Of a DNA stretch of 64,000 nt, positions 40,803 through 49,479 are shown piece by piece. Below the pieces are notes generated by a model. The model did not search any database. It worked only from the letters and a program-made list of their open reading frames with translations, and had not been told where the DNA came from. The position numbers and the translations under genes were made by a program. The DNA comes from Dyella kyungheensis. GTDB taxonomy: Bacteria > Pseudomonadota > Gammaproteobacteria > Xanthomonadales > Rhodanobacteraceae. The stretch spans positions 186,001-250,000 of the forward strand of contig NZ_JADIKC010000002.1 in NCBI RefSeq assembly GCF_016905005.1. The letters run 5' to 3'. Each line of letters opens with the position of its first letter. Positions within the stretch are counted from its first letter, which is position 1.

Positions 40803-40928
40803 GCAAGCGCCGGCTGCAACGCGAAGGCGTTGCCACCGGCTGCACCATGCGGCACGCGCCGCTGCAGCGGATTGCACCTGAAACCACATCCATCGATTCG
40901 ATGGGGCGTCACAACTGAGGGCTACAGC

Positions 40929-42587
40929 ATGGCTACGACCGCCGTCGACACGCGGGGATCGCTCGACACCGGCCACCGCCGCGTCATCCTGGCTTCCAGC
41001 CTGGGCACCGTGTTCGAGTGGTATGACTTCTACCTCTACGGTTCGCTCGCCGCGCTCATCGGCAAGCATTTCTTCAGCGGGCTCAACGAAACCAGCCAAT
41101 TCATCTTCGCCTTGCTCGCCTTCGCGGCCGGCTTCGCGGTGCGTCCGTTCGGTGCCATCGTGTTCGGTCGCCTGGGCGACATGATCGGCCGCAAATACAC
41201 CTTCCTCATCACCATCATCATCATGGGCCTGTCGACCTTCCTGGTCGGCGTGCTGCCCAATTACTCGACCATCGGCGTGGCCGCGCCGGTGATCCTCATC
41301 ACGCTGCGACTGTTGCAGGGCCTGGCGCTCGGCGGCGAATACGGCGGTGCGGCGACCTATGTGGCCGAGCATGCACCGCAAGGCAAGCGCGGCCTGTACA
41401 CCAGCTTCATCCAGATCACCGCGACGTTCGGCCTGTTCCTCTCGCTGCTGGTCATCCTCGGCCTGCGCCTGTGGCTGGGCACCGAGGCGTTCGACGAATG
41501 GGGCTGGCGCATTCCGTTCGGCATCTCGCTGCTGCTGCTGATCGTGTCGGTGTACATCCGCCTGCAGCTGAGCGAGTCGCCGGTGTTCCAGCAGATGAAG
41601 GCCGAGGGCAAGCAGTCCAAGGCGCCGCTGACCGAAGCCTTCGGCCAATGGAAAAACCTCAAGCTGGTGATCCTCGCCCTGCTCGGCGCCACGGCCGGCC
41701 AGGCGGTGGTGTGGTACACGGGCCAGTTCTATGCGCTGTACTTCCTCACCCAGAGCCTGAAGATCGACGGCACCACGGCGAACCTGCTGATTGCCGCGGG
41801 CCTGGCCATCGGTACGCCGTTCTTCGTCTTGTTTGGATGGCTATCCGACCGCATTGGCCGTAAGACCATCGTGCTCGCCGGTTGCCTGCTGGCCGCGCTC
41901 ACCTATTTCCCGATCTTCAAGGGACTCACCCACTTCGGCAATCCCGCCATCGAGGCCGCCGCGGCCACCTCGCCGGTGAAGGTGATCGCCGATCCCAACG
42001 GCTGCAGCTTCCAGTTCGATCCGGTGGGCAAGGCGAAATTCACCAGCTCGTGCGACGTGGCCAAGAGCGCGTTGGCGAAGAAGGGCATTCCGTATACCAA
42101 CGTGGCGGCCGAGCCTGGCAGCATCGCCGAGATCAAGATCGGCGACCGCAGCATTTCCTCGTTCGAGGGAAGCTCGCTCGATGGCAAGGCGTTCGCCGAC
42201 CAGAACAAGGCCTTCGGCGCGCAACTCACCGGAGCGCTCAAGGAGGCGGGCTATCCGGAGAAGGCCGATCCCGCGAAAAGCAACTATCCGATGCTGATCG
42301 TGCTGCTGGCCATCCTCGTGCTGTATGTGACCATGGTGTACGGACCCATCGCGGCGTGGCTGGTGGAAATGTTCCCCACCCGCATCCGCTACACCTCGAT
42401 GAGCTTGCCGTATCACATCGGCAACGGCTGGTTCGGTGGTTTCGTGCCGACCATCGGCTTCATGCTGGTGGCGTGGAAGGGCGATATCTACTACGGCCTG
42501 TGGTATCCGATCATCGTGGCCGTGGCGACGTTCTTCATCGGCCTGTTGTTCCTGCGCGAAACCAAGGACGTCGATATCCGTTATTGA
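40929..42587 (+). CDS. MHS-family MFS permease with a large insert
   Basis: The 552-residue protein carries MHS-type signatures SSLGTVFEWYDFYLYGSLA, GRLGDMIGRKY, QGLALGGEYGGAATYVAEHAP and, after the eighth helix, GWLSDRIGRKT. Such proton symporters carry organic acids, betaine or proline. An insertion of about 110 residues at 338-450, with Cys359 and Cys375, separates helices 9 and 10; ordinary MHS proteins of about 430-450 residues lack it. Position after the porin and near acs suggests uptake of acetate-like acids. ATG 40929 is used because homology begins shortly after. Confidence 0.9.
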   Translation: MATTAVDTRGSLDTGHRRVILASSLGTVFEWYDFYLYGSLAALIGKHFFSGLNETSQFIFALLAFAAGFAVRPFGAIVFGRLGDMIGRKYTFLITIIIMGLSTFLVGVLPNYSTIGVAAPVILITLRLLQGLALGGEYGGAATYVAEHAPQGKRGLYTSFIQITATFGLFLSLLVILGLRLWLGTEAFDEWGWRIPFGISLLLLIVSVYIRLQLSESPVFQQMKAEGKQSKAPLTEAFGQWKNLKLVILALLGATAGQAVVWYTGQFYALYFLTQSLKIDGTTANLLIAAGLAIGTPFFVLFGWLSDRIGRKTIVLAGCLLAALTYFPIFKGLTHFGNPAIEAAAATSPVKVIADPNGCSFQFDPVGKAKFTSSCDVAKSALAKKGIPYTNVAAEPGSIAEIKIGDRSISSFEGSSLDGKAFADQNKAFGAQLTGALKEAGYPEKADPAKSNYPMLIVLLAILVLYVTMVYGPIAAWLVEMFPTRIRYTSMSLPYHIGNGWFGGFVPTIGFMLVAWKGDIYYGLWYPIIVAVATFFIGLLFLRETKDVDIRY

Positions 42588-42607
42588 TCCCGCGGCTCGC
42601 GAACAAC

Positions 42608-42643
42608 AAAAAGGCGCGACGGGCAACCGCCGCGCCTTTTTTC
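42608..42643. terminator. Terminator between the MFS and GlsB-like genes
   Basis: AAAAAGGCGCG pairs with CGCGCCTTTTTT around a 12-base loop. A-run and T-run on either side let it serve both converging genes. Confidence 0.88.
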
Positions 42644-42655
42644 ATGGTGCATGAC

Positions 42656-42916
42656 TCACACGCTGCGGATGACGCCAACGATGGCCAGCAGCACGACCGC
42701 GCCGATGAATGCGTGCAGCACGCTGTTGACGAATGGGCTGACCACGGCGAAATGCACGCCCAGCCGCGGCAACAGCCATCCCGCGAAGAACGCGCCGACG
42801 ATGCCCACCACGATGTTGCCGATCAGTCCGAAGCCGAAGCCGCGCACGATCAAGCCGGCGAGCCAGCCGGCAATGGCGCCGATCAACAGGAAAACGAGCA
42901 GGCCTTCGACGGTCAT
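42656..42916 (-). CDS. GlsB/YeaQ/YmgE family stress-associated membrane protein
   Basis: The 86-residue hydrophobic protein shows the family pattern: FLLIGAIAGWLAGLIVRGFGFGLIGNIVVGIVGAFFAGWLLPRLGV, a Gly-rich double helix, then a third helix (VLHAFIGAVVLLAIVGVI). The family was once called transglycosylase-associated; its function is unknown, with stress induction reported for some members. It is monocistronic. Confidence 0.9.
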   Translation of the reverse strand: MTVEGLLVFLLIGAIAGWLAGLIVRGFGFGLIGNIVVGIVGAFFAGWLLPRLGVHFAVVSPFVNSVLHAFIGAVVLLAIVGVIRSV

Positions 42917-43107
42917 CGCACTCTCCTTGCCGTGAAACGGTGGGCGAAGTATCCACAGGCCCGCGTCGCACGAACGTGACGTAAGAACCTTCCTTCAGCG
43001 CAGGGTCGGCGACGTCGCCAAAACGTGCATGCGGTGGCGGGTGACAGCGGCCCGTCGCGCTACTATCGTCGCGGCCAGGGGAACGCACGGCACCTGGAGG
43101 GAGCCGC

Positions 43108-45312
43108 ATGCCCGAAAGCGAACGCGCAAGCAGCAACCGTCGACCGGGCATCCGTCGCCGTTGGCGACGCATGTTGGGCTGGAGTGCGCTGGTGCTCGAT
43201 CACCTCAAGCCGGTGCGCGTGTCGTTGCTTATCCTCGCCATCGCCGTGGTGGTGGCCATCGCCGTGGATCAAGCGGCCGAACTCTTCCTCATCGCATTGT
43301 GGACCGATCCCAGCGGAGCGCGTTACCTCGCTTTGCTGATGACCAGTGCCCTGGCCGGATTGGCGATGTGGCATGCCGCGCGCAACGCGTACCGCTTGCG
43401 CTATCCCCGTTGGCCCGCGCTGCAGGACGAACGCGCCGCCTTCCTGCGCGACTGGCTGCCACGCGTGCTTGGCGCCCTGATACCGCTGCTGGTCTGCCTC
43501 GGCTACGTGCTCGCCCTCGCCAAGTTGCCGCATGGTCCATGCGGCATCACCGATCACTGCGCACAACGCAGTTGGCGTGCGCTCGGCCTGCTGGTGGAGT
43601 CGGCCCTCCTGATCGCCTTCTTCGTTTCCCGTCGGCGCCTGTGGAGTGCGCTGTCCCATCGCGTTCCGCGGATCGGCACGCCGCGTGCCCGGCCCCGGGA
43701 CGAGAAGCGCGTATGGCGTGTGCGCGACCTCGGCAGGTTCGCCGTGATCACCTACGTGACCGTGGTGACGCTGAACGTACTGACCACCGTGCTGATTGCC
43801 TTCGTGCCCGAGCTGCTCGATGGCATGGGGCCGCTGGCCATCCTGCTGATATCCGCCGCCTTTCTTTGCTACAGCGGCAGCCTGCTGTGCATGGCGGGCG
43901 ACCGGCGCGGCATCCCGCTGCTGACCATCATGCTGCTACTCAGCGCGTCGCTGCACTGGCTGCACCTCAACGACAACCACAAGGTGCGGCAGTACGCGGG
44001 CATGAGCACGCACGAGCAACCCGCGCTGCAGCCCGCAGACACGCGGCCCAGTTTCGATGCTTATGCGGACGCGTGGCTCAAGGATCGTTGCGTCGGCCAC
44101 GACCCATGCCCGGTCATCCTGGTGGCCGCGGAAGGCGGCGGCATTCGTGGTGCAGCGTGGACGGCGCAGGTACTCAGCCGTCTCACTGCCATCACGCAGC
44201 AGGGGCAGCCCTCGAACGGCGAACCGCTGTTCGCGCGCTACCTGTTCGCGGGAAGCGGCGTGTCGGGCGGAAGCCTGGGCTTGGCAGTTTACGTAAGCGC
44301 GCTGGCGCTGCCGCCATCGGTGGACACCACCACGCTCGAAGCGCGCGCGCAACGCATGCTGAGCCACGACTTCCTCGCGCCCACGCTGGCCAATACCTTC
44401 TTCGTCGATTTCACCCAACGCTGGCTCCCCGGCGCCTGGCTCGACGATCGTGCACGCGCATTGACGCGTGCCTGGGAATCGGCGGCGCGCAGGGAAGGCA
44501 TGCCGGCATTCGATCAGCCGTTCTCCGCACTCTATGCGCAGCCAGGTGCTCCGTTACCCGCCTTGTTCCTCAACAGCACCACCGTGGCCGAAGGCAAGCG
44601 CTTCATCCAGCATCCCTTCCAGCCGGTCGCCACGCCGCAACGCCAACCGTGGACGGCGGGACTGGATGGGTCGAGCTGGCTCGATCCCCGCGTGCCGCTC
44701 AGCGAGGTGGTGCTCAACAGCGCACGCTTCACCTACGTCAGCCCGGCCGGCACGCTGGAAACGTATCTGGCCAATCCGCCGGTGCCCAACCGCATGCAGC
44801 TGGTCGATGGCGGCTACTTCGAGAACTCCGGCAGCACGACGCTGCTCGAGCTGATGCGGTTGTTGCGCGGCAAGGCGAAACAACAAGGGCTGTCGCTGCG
44901 CTTCATCGTGATCCATATCAGCAACGATCCGCTGATGAGCGACTTCATCGAACAACACGACGCGGCGCATCCGATGCCGTTCTACTCCGCTGCCTGTCCA
45001 TCGGTACCGGGTGTCGTGCATGAACCGGTGAGTGGCGAGGCTATCGCACCGTTGAACGCGTTGCTCGATACCCGCAGCGCACGCGGCGAATACGCTCGCG
45101 TGCAATTGCTGGATGCGCTTCGGCCGGATGCTGCCGATCCCGCGCGCGGCGACATGCTGTGGCACTTCCGGCTGTGTCCGGGCAACTATCCCATCCCGCT
45201 GGGCTGGACGATCTCCACGCCGGTATTCGGTGAACTCGGGCGGCAGCTGGATCTGTATCCACTGCAGGCCATGGGCGATGCCCTGCGCATGCAGTTGCTG
45301 CCCACCCGCTAA
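43108..45312 (+). CDS. Multi-pass membrane protein with patatin-like phospholipase domain
   Basis: The 734-residue protein starts after GGAGGG. About six hydrophobic segments lie in 25-305 (for example VSLLILAIAVVVAIAVD, ALLMTSALAGLAMWHAA, VLGALIPLLVCLGYVLAL). The C-terminal part is patatin-like: the oxyanion loop EGGGIRGAAW at 342-351, Ser386 in GSGVSGGSLG and Asp567 in VDGGYFENSG, the expected Ser-Asp dyad. Patatin enzymes are lipid acyl hydrolases. Since the membrane region is N-terminal, the side on which the hydrolase acts is not evident. It is monocistronic. Confidence 0.8.
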   Translation: MPESERASSNRRPGIRRRWRRMLGWSALVLDHLKPVRVSLLILAIAVVVAIAVDQAAELFLIALWTDPSGARYLALLMTSALAGLAMWHAARNAYRLRYPRWPALQDERAAFLRDWLPRVLGALIPLLVCLGYVLALAKLPHGPCGITDHCAQRSWRALGLLVESALLIAFFVSRRRLWSALSHRVPRIGTPRARPRDEKRVWRVRDLGRFAVITYVTVVTLNVLTTVLIAFVPELLDGMGPLAILLISAAFLCYSGSLLCMAGDRRGIPLLTIMLLLSASLHWLHLNDNHKVRQYAGMSTHEQPALQPADTRPSFDAYADAWLKDRCVGHDPCPVILVAAEGGGIRGAAWTAQVLSRLTAITQQGQPSNGEPLFARYLFAGSGVSGGSLGLAVYVSALALPPSVDTTTLEARAQRMLSHDFLAPTLANTFFVDFTQRWLPGAWLDDRARALTRAWESAARREGMPAFDQPFSALYAQPGAPLPALFLNSTTVAEGKRFIQHPFQPVATPQRQPWTAGLDGSSWLDPRVPLSEVVLNSARFTYVSPAGTLETYLANPPVPNRMQLVDGGYFENSGSTTLLELMRLLRGKAKQQGLSLRFIVIHISNDPLMSDFIEQHDAAHPMPFYSAACPSVPGVVHEPVSGEAIAPLNALLDTRSARGEYARVQLLDALRPDAADPARGDMLWHFRLCPGNYPIPLGWTISTPVFGELGRQLDLYPLQAMGDALRMQLLPTR

Positions 45313-45320
45313 CTTTCACC

Positions 45321-45401
45321 TGTAGGAGCGCACCCTGTGCGCGACCGTCACGCATGGATGTATTGCTCCGCCGGGCCGTCGCGCACAGGGGCGCTCCTAC
45401 A
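45321..45401. repeat. Paired REP element, copy 3
   Basis: TGTAGGAGCGCACCCTGTGCGCGAC at the left faces GTCGCGCACAGGGGCGCTCCTACA at the right. The spacer CACGCATGGATGTATTGCTCCGC is similar to copies 2 and 5. It lies between the membrane patatin and radical SAM genes. Confidence 0.85.
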
Positions 45402-45452
45402 GCAAGTCGAGGTGTCGCGTCGACTGAGACATCGCCGGCGCACACTAGCGAC

Positions 45453-46544
45453 ATGTCCGAATCCTTTCTTCCACCGCAGGCCCTGAAAGGCCGGGGCGCG
45501 GCTTCCAATCCGGAAGGGCGCTTCGAGTCGATCCGTCGTCACGCCGAAGACGACGGCTGGCAGAGCCTGCTGCTGGACGAACAGGCGCCGCGTCCGCGCA
45601 CCGAAGTGACCGAAGAACGCGCGCGCAGCGTGATCACCCGCAACGATTCGCCGGACATCCATTTCAACCAGGCGCTCAACCCGTATCGCGGTTGCGAACA
45701 CGGCTGCATTTATTGCTTTGCACGCCCATCGCACAGCTACATCAATCTCTCGCCCGGTCTCGATTTCGAAACCAAGCTGCGCGCCAAGAGCAATCTCGCC
45801 GAGGTGCTCCGTCACGAGCTGGCGCGGCCGTCGTATACGGTGAGCCCGATCAATATCGGCAGCAACACCGACCCCTACCAGCCCATCGAGCGCCGCTGGA
45901 AACTCACCCGCGCCGCGCTCGAGGTGCTGGCGGAGTGCAGGCATCCCTGCACCATCGTGACCAAGAACGCGATGGTGGAACGCGACATCGACATTCTAGC
46001 CCCGATGGCACGCGAGAACCTGGTGCAGGTGTTCGTGTCGATCAACTCGCTCGACAATCATCTTGCCGCCAAGCTCGAACCGCGTGCCAGTGCACCGCAT
46101 CGGCGCATCAAGGCGGTGCGCACGCTGCGCGAAGCGGGCATACCGGTAGGCGTGCTGGTGGCGCCGATCATCCCGGCGCTCAACGATCGCGATATGGAAG
46201 CCGTGCTGGAACAGGCTGCCGATGCCGGTGCCACTTGTGCGGGCTACACCACATTGCGCCTGCCGTACGAGTTGAAGGCGCTGTTTCGCGAATGGCTTGC
46301 CCTGCACGTGCCACAGCGCGCTGCGCACGTGATGAGCCTGATACAACAGATGCACGGCGGCCGCGACTACGACAGCGATTTCACCACGCGCATGAGCGGG
46401 CAGGGCGTGTTCGCCGAACTCATTCGTCGACGCTTCGATGTGGCCTGTCGCAAGCACGGCTTTGGGCGTGCACGTGAATTGAAGTTGGATACGAGTAGGT
46501 TCGTACCGCCGCGCAAACCGTCACCACAAGGGCAGTTGTTCTAA
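45453..46544 (+). CDS. PA0069-like radical SAM protein
   Basis: The 363-residue protein has the radical SAM iron-sulfur motif at Cys81, Cys85 and Cys88 (YRGCEHGCIYCFARPSH), followed by SPINIGSNTDPYQPIERRWKLTRAALEVL. This is the layout of the spore-photoproduct-lyase-like 'PA0069 family'. Cluster-bound S-adenosylmethionine would start a radical reaction; the substrate is unknown. ATG 45453 is chosen because the open frame upstream runs into the REP element. The C-terminus is LDTSRFVPPRKPSPQGQLF. Confidence 0.88.
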   Translation: MSESFLPPQALKGRGAASNPEGRFESIRRHAEDDGWQSLLLDEQAPRPRTEVTEERARSVITRNDSPDIHFNQALNPYRGCEHGCIYCFARPSHSYINLSPGLDFETKLRAKSNLAEVLRHELARPSYTVSPINIGSNTDPYQPIERRWKLTRAALEVLAECRHPCTIVTKNAMVERDIDILAPMARENLVQVFVSINSLDNHLAAKLEPRASAPHRRIKAVRTLREAGIPVGVLVAPIIPALNDRDMEAVLEQAADAGATCAGYTTLRLPYELKALFREWLALHVPQRAAHVMSLIQQMHGGRDYDSDFTTRMSGQGVFAELIRRRFDVACRKHGFGRARELKLDTSRFVPPRKPSPQGQLF

Positions 46545-46553
46545 GCGCGACTT

Positions 46554-48032
46554 TCAGCCGTTAGGCATGAAGGCGTGCGGCCGCGCTTTCCACGCAAGCC
46601 ATCCACGATGGCCCACCCAGGCCAGCACCACGCTAACGACGAGCCAGACCGCAAGCACGGTAAGGGCGTACGGCATCGGAGGTGTCCACGGCTGCGCGCC
46701 CAGCATGCTGTTGGGCAACAGTGAGTTGCTTCCTATCAGCAGGCTGATCGCAATCATCAGCGCAAAGGTACCCGATGTCGACAGTGGACGACCGCCGATC
46801 ACCCTGATCACACCGGCGACCAATGCGAGCGCGCAGCTAAGCTGTCCCGTGACAAGCATCAGCACGCTGATGGTCGATGGATGCGAAGGCAACGTCAGCG
46901 CGAGGAGCGCGATCAGTGCGCCCATCTGCAGCATCAGGGGGCGACGCAGGGCGACGATCAACGTGCGCTGCTTGGCTGTGTGGACATCGCCTAATCCCGG
47001 AAGGAGGGCGAGCAGCGGCAGTTCGGCGTTGTTCTTCTTCCAGCGTTGCTGGATGAGCGTGAGCGTGGTGAACATCAGGCCCATGCTGCCGAACATGGTG
47101 ATCCAGCCGATAAGCAGCGTGGCTAACGGCCACCAGGCATGAAACGAAATCGCATGATTTCCCAAGAAAGTGAGAAACAGGATCGAGCCTGGCACGAGCA
47201 TGGCGAGGAGTCCCGGCGCCAGGCCCTGCAGATGACCGCGCAGGGTTCGGGGCAAATACCAGCCGCCCAGTGCGACGCGCAGGGTGTTGTCGGGTTGGTT
47301 GGGGCCGACGTGACGAAGATCGGGTTGCGGCTGCATCCAGTCAGGCCGTTGGCGCACCTGGGTGGTGGCGTCCAGGCTGTTGATGGCGCTGCCGCCGGCC
47401 CAGTGGCCGCGCCGATACTGCAGCACCATGGGGCCTGAAAACCCCATCTGGCCTTGTGCCGGCTTGGCGGTCACGGCGCGCCAGCGCAGCACGCATACGA
47501 CGAGCAATGCCATGGCCAGCGTGCTACCCCAGGCAACGAAACGCGTATCGCCGATAAGGGGAAAGTTGTAGAGGCGTGACATCGTGTTCACCAGGGCGGG
47601 AAAAATACCCAGGAATACGGCGATGTAGCGCGGCACCAGAGCGAAGCACAGACCGCCAAGCACGCAGAGCAGCGAGCCCAGCAGCATGGACATCTGATCG
47701 GTGCCATGCACGACGGCGATGATCGCCGTGGGCAGCAGGCTCAGCACCGCATAGAACACGGTGGCCAGCACGGCTGTCCGGTACATGCCGGGAAGGCACA
47801 ACCAGCGGGCCTCGATGGCCAGAAGCGACATGCCTGAAAGAAAGAACGCCCACAAGTAGATCAGTCCAACGTCATAGGCGCCGACCATCATCCAGGCCGG
47901 TTCGCCGCGCTTGGCGAAAAGCAACAAAGCGATCGCTCCCAGCGCACAGAGTGTGAGCACGGCGAGCGACAACCAGCGCAACTGGACGTGGGTTGCGCGC
48001 CAAGGAGCGAGCAGCATCGCTTGGGCGTTCAT
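46554..48032 (-). CDS. ABC transporter permease (exporter type)
   Basis: The 492-residue protein has about 11-12 hydrophobic segments, starting with LRWLSLAVLTLCALGAIALLLFA and ending with YALTVLAVWLVVSVVLAWVG. A polar section of about 80 residues lies near 200-280. It resembles permeases of YtrA-regulated export systems only in context; no family motif is clear. The ATG overlaps the stop of the ATPase gene by four bases (ATGA), so the two are translated together. Confidence 0.8.
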   Translation of the reverse strand: MNAQAMLLAPWRATHVQLRWLSLAVLTLCALGAIALLLFAKRGEPAWMMVGAYDVGLIYLWAFFLSGMSLLAIEARWLCLPGMYRTAVLATVFYAVLSLLPTAIIAVVHGTDQMSMLLGSLLCVLGGLCFALVPRYIAVFLGIFPALVNTMSRLYNFPLIGDTRFVAWGSTLAMALLVVCVLRWRAVTAKPAQGQMGFSGPMVLQYRRGHWAGGSAINSLDATTQVRQRPDWMQPQPDLRHVGPNQPDNTLRVALGGWYLPRTLRGHLQGLAPGLLAMLVPGSILFLTFLGNHAISFHAWWPLATLLIGWITMFGSMGLMFTTLTLIQQRWKKNNAELPLLALLPGLGDVHTAKQRTLIVALRRPLMLQMGALIALLALTLPSHPSTISVLMLVTGQLSCALALVAGVIRVIGGRPLSTSGTFALMIAISLLIGSNSLLPNSMLGAQPWTPPMPYALTVLAVWLVVSVVLAWVGHRGWLAWKARPHAFMPNG

Positions 48033-48922
48033 CCGGCGATCTCCACGAACAGGTCCTCCAGCCCCAGCGCATCCACGCGTGCGCCGGGAAGGCGAGCCGC
48101 TTCCGGCCATGAGCCGTCCGCTCGACGTTCGATGACCAGGCTAAGGCTGCCGTCGGCATGACGCGTCTTGCCAAGCGTGTTCGATGGCGCGGCGGCGGTC
48201 ATCGACGCGGGCAACCACAGGCGCGCGAAACGCTCCTTGGTTTCGTCGACCGCACACTGCAGCAATTTGCCCTCGTGAAGAAATGCGATATCGGAGGCCA
48301 CGCGCTCAAGATCGGACACGATATGCGTGGAGAACAACACCGTGGTGCCCGCCTCGCCAGCGCGCAGCGCGATCTCGCGCAGCAGGTCGCGGCGTGCCAC
48401 CGGATCGAGCGCTGCGGCCGGCTCGTCGAGTATCAGCAGGGAGGGTTGAGAGGCCAGGGCGCGGATCAGGTCCACGCGCTGGCGCTCGCCAGGTGAAAGT
48501 TTGCCCAATACCTTGTTCGGAAGAATGCCCCACTCGCGCAGCTTGGTCTTGGCGAACGATGCGTCCCAGCTGGGATAGAAGCGTCCGACATAGTCGAACA
48601 TCTGCTGCGCGGTGAGCCAGGCCAGCGCTTCGGGCTGTTGCGGCACATAAGCAAGACGTGCCTTGACGCTATCGGATAGCTTGAGCGCAGGCTCGCCAAA
48701 TAGGCGCGCCTCGCCCGAATCGGGTTTGAGCAGGCCCACCATGGCGCGAATCAAGGTCGACTTGCCGGCGCCGTTGCGGCCGATAAGGCCGAGCACGCTG
48801 CCTTGTAGCAACGTCAGGTCGATACCGGCCAGCACGAGTCCATCCTCGTATCCGTGCGTGAGCTTGTGCACCGCCAGTGGCGCGGCGTCGTGGTCAGTGA
48901 TCGATCGCAGTACGGCGTTCAT
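48029..48922 (-). CDS. ABC transporter ATP-binding protein
   Basis: The 297-residue protein has Walker A GLIGRNGAGKSTLIR (48-58 region), Q-loop AYVPQQPEALAWL, signature KLSPGERQRVDLIRAL (142-147) and Walker B LLILDEPAAALDP with H-loop FSTHIVSDLE. The extra C-terminal part of about 80 residues is typical of export-type ATPases. It lies between a YtrA-type GntR regulator upstream and the permease downstream, an arrangement seen in exporters induced by cell-wall stress. Confidence 0.93.
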   Translation of the reverse strand: MNAVLRSITDHDAAPLAVHKLTHGYEDGLVLAGIDLTLLQGSVLGLIGRNGAGKSTLIRAMVGLLKPDSGEARLFGEPALKLSDSVKARLAYVPQQPEALAWLTAQQMFDYVGRFYPSWDASFAKTKLREWGILPNKVLGKLSPGERQRVDLIRALASQPSLLILDEPAAALDPVARRDLLREIALRAGEAGTTVLFSTHIVSDLERVASDIAFLHEGKLLQCAVDETKERFARLWLPASMTAAAPSNTLGKTRHADGSLSLVIERRADGSWPEAARLPGARVDALGLEDLFVEIAG

Positions 48923-48981
48923 CGAACTACCCCTCGCAGTCTGATGCGTGTGGAGACAGGGCGGCCTTCACCGCCGGACGT

Positions 48982-49365
48982 TCATTCCTCGAGCAAGCGG
49001 CCCAGCCGGCGCAGCACCGCGTCGCCCGGCAGTTCCAGCTCACGCGCGTGGCGCGCCAGGTCCTGCAGCTGCGGCTCCAGCAGCGCCATGCGTTGCGCCT
49101 GCGTGGCCGTGCTGCGGGTGGTGGCGGCTACAGCCATGCCCTTGCCGCGCAAGCGTTCCAGCAGGCCCTCGGTCTCGGCCATGCCGTAGGCGCGCGATAC
49201 CGTCATCGGATTGATGGCGTGAAAACCTGCGACATCGCGCACCGACGGCAGCAGTTCGCCTGCTACCAGCTGGCCGCCGGCAATCAGCCGGCGCAGCTGC
49301 TCCACGATCTGCCGGTAGATCGGCTCGGCGGAGGTGGGTTGTATGGCGAACATCGAGGCATCCAT
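48982..49365 (-). CDS. GntR-family transcriptional regulator, YtrA subfamily
   Basis: The 127-residue protein has the GntR winged helix (EPIYRQIVEQLRRLIAGGQLVAGELLPSVRDVAGFHAINPMTVSRAYGMAETEGLLERLRGKG). A short C-terminal helical tail follows; the small size and lack of an effector domain mark the YtrA type. Such proteins repress their own ABC-transporter operon, which is exactly what follows (ATPase and permease). A candidate operator sits against its start codon. Confidence 0.93.
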   Translation of the reverse strand: MDASMFAIQPTSAEPIYRQIVEQLRRLIAGGQLVAGELLPSVRDVAGFHAINPMTVSRAYGMAETEGLLERLRGKGMAVAATTRSTATQAQRMALLEPQLQDLARHARELELPGDAVLRRLGRLLEE

Positions 49366-49387
49366 GTGTATTAATACAACAATACAC
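49366..49387. promoter_or_regulatory. Candidate operator of the GntR-ABC operon
   Basis: GTGTATT and AATACAC are perfect inverted halves separated by eight bases, directly upstream of the GntR gene start. The inner TATTAATA adds further symmetry. Position and shape fit autorepression by the YtrA-type regulator. Confidence 0.65.
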
Positions 49388-49421
49388 CTGGTTCCGGTTC
49401 AATAGGCCAAATGGCAGGGGC

Positions 49422-49453
49422 AAAAAAAAACCGCCGATGCGGACATCGGCGGC
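49422..49453 (-). terminator. Intrinsic terminator after the second S9 peptidase gene
   Basis: CCGCCGATG and CATCGGCGG form a stem with a short CGGA loop. On the reverse strand the stem is followed by a run of nine Ts (complement of the As at 49422-49430). It lies 27 bp past the peptidase stop. Confidence 0.92.
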
Positions 49454-49479
49454 TTGATTGGGACTACATGCGGTGACGC

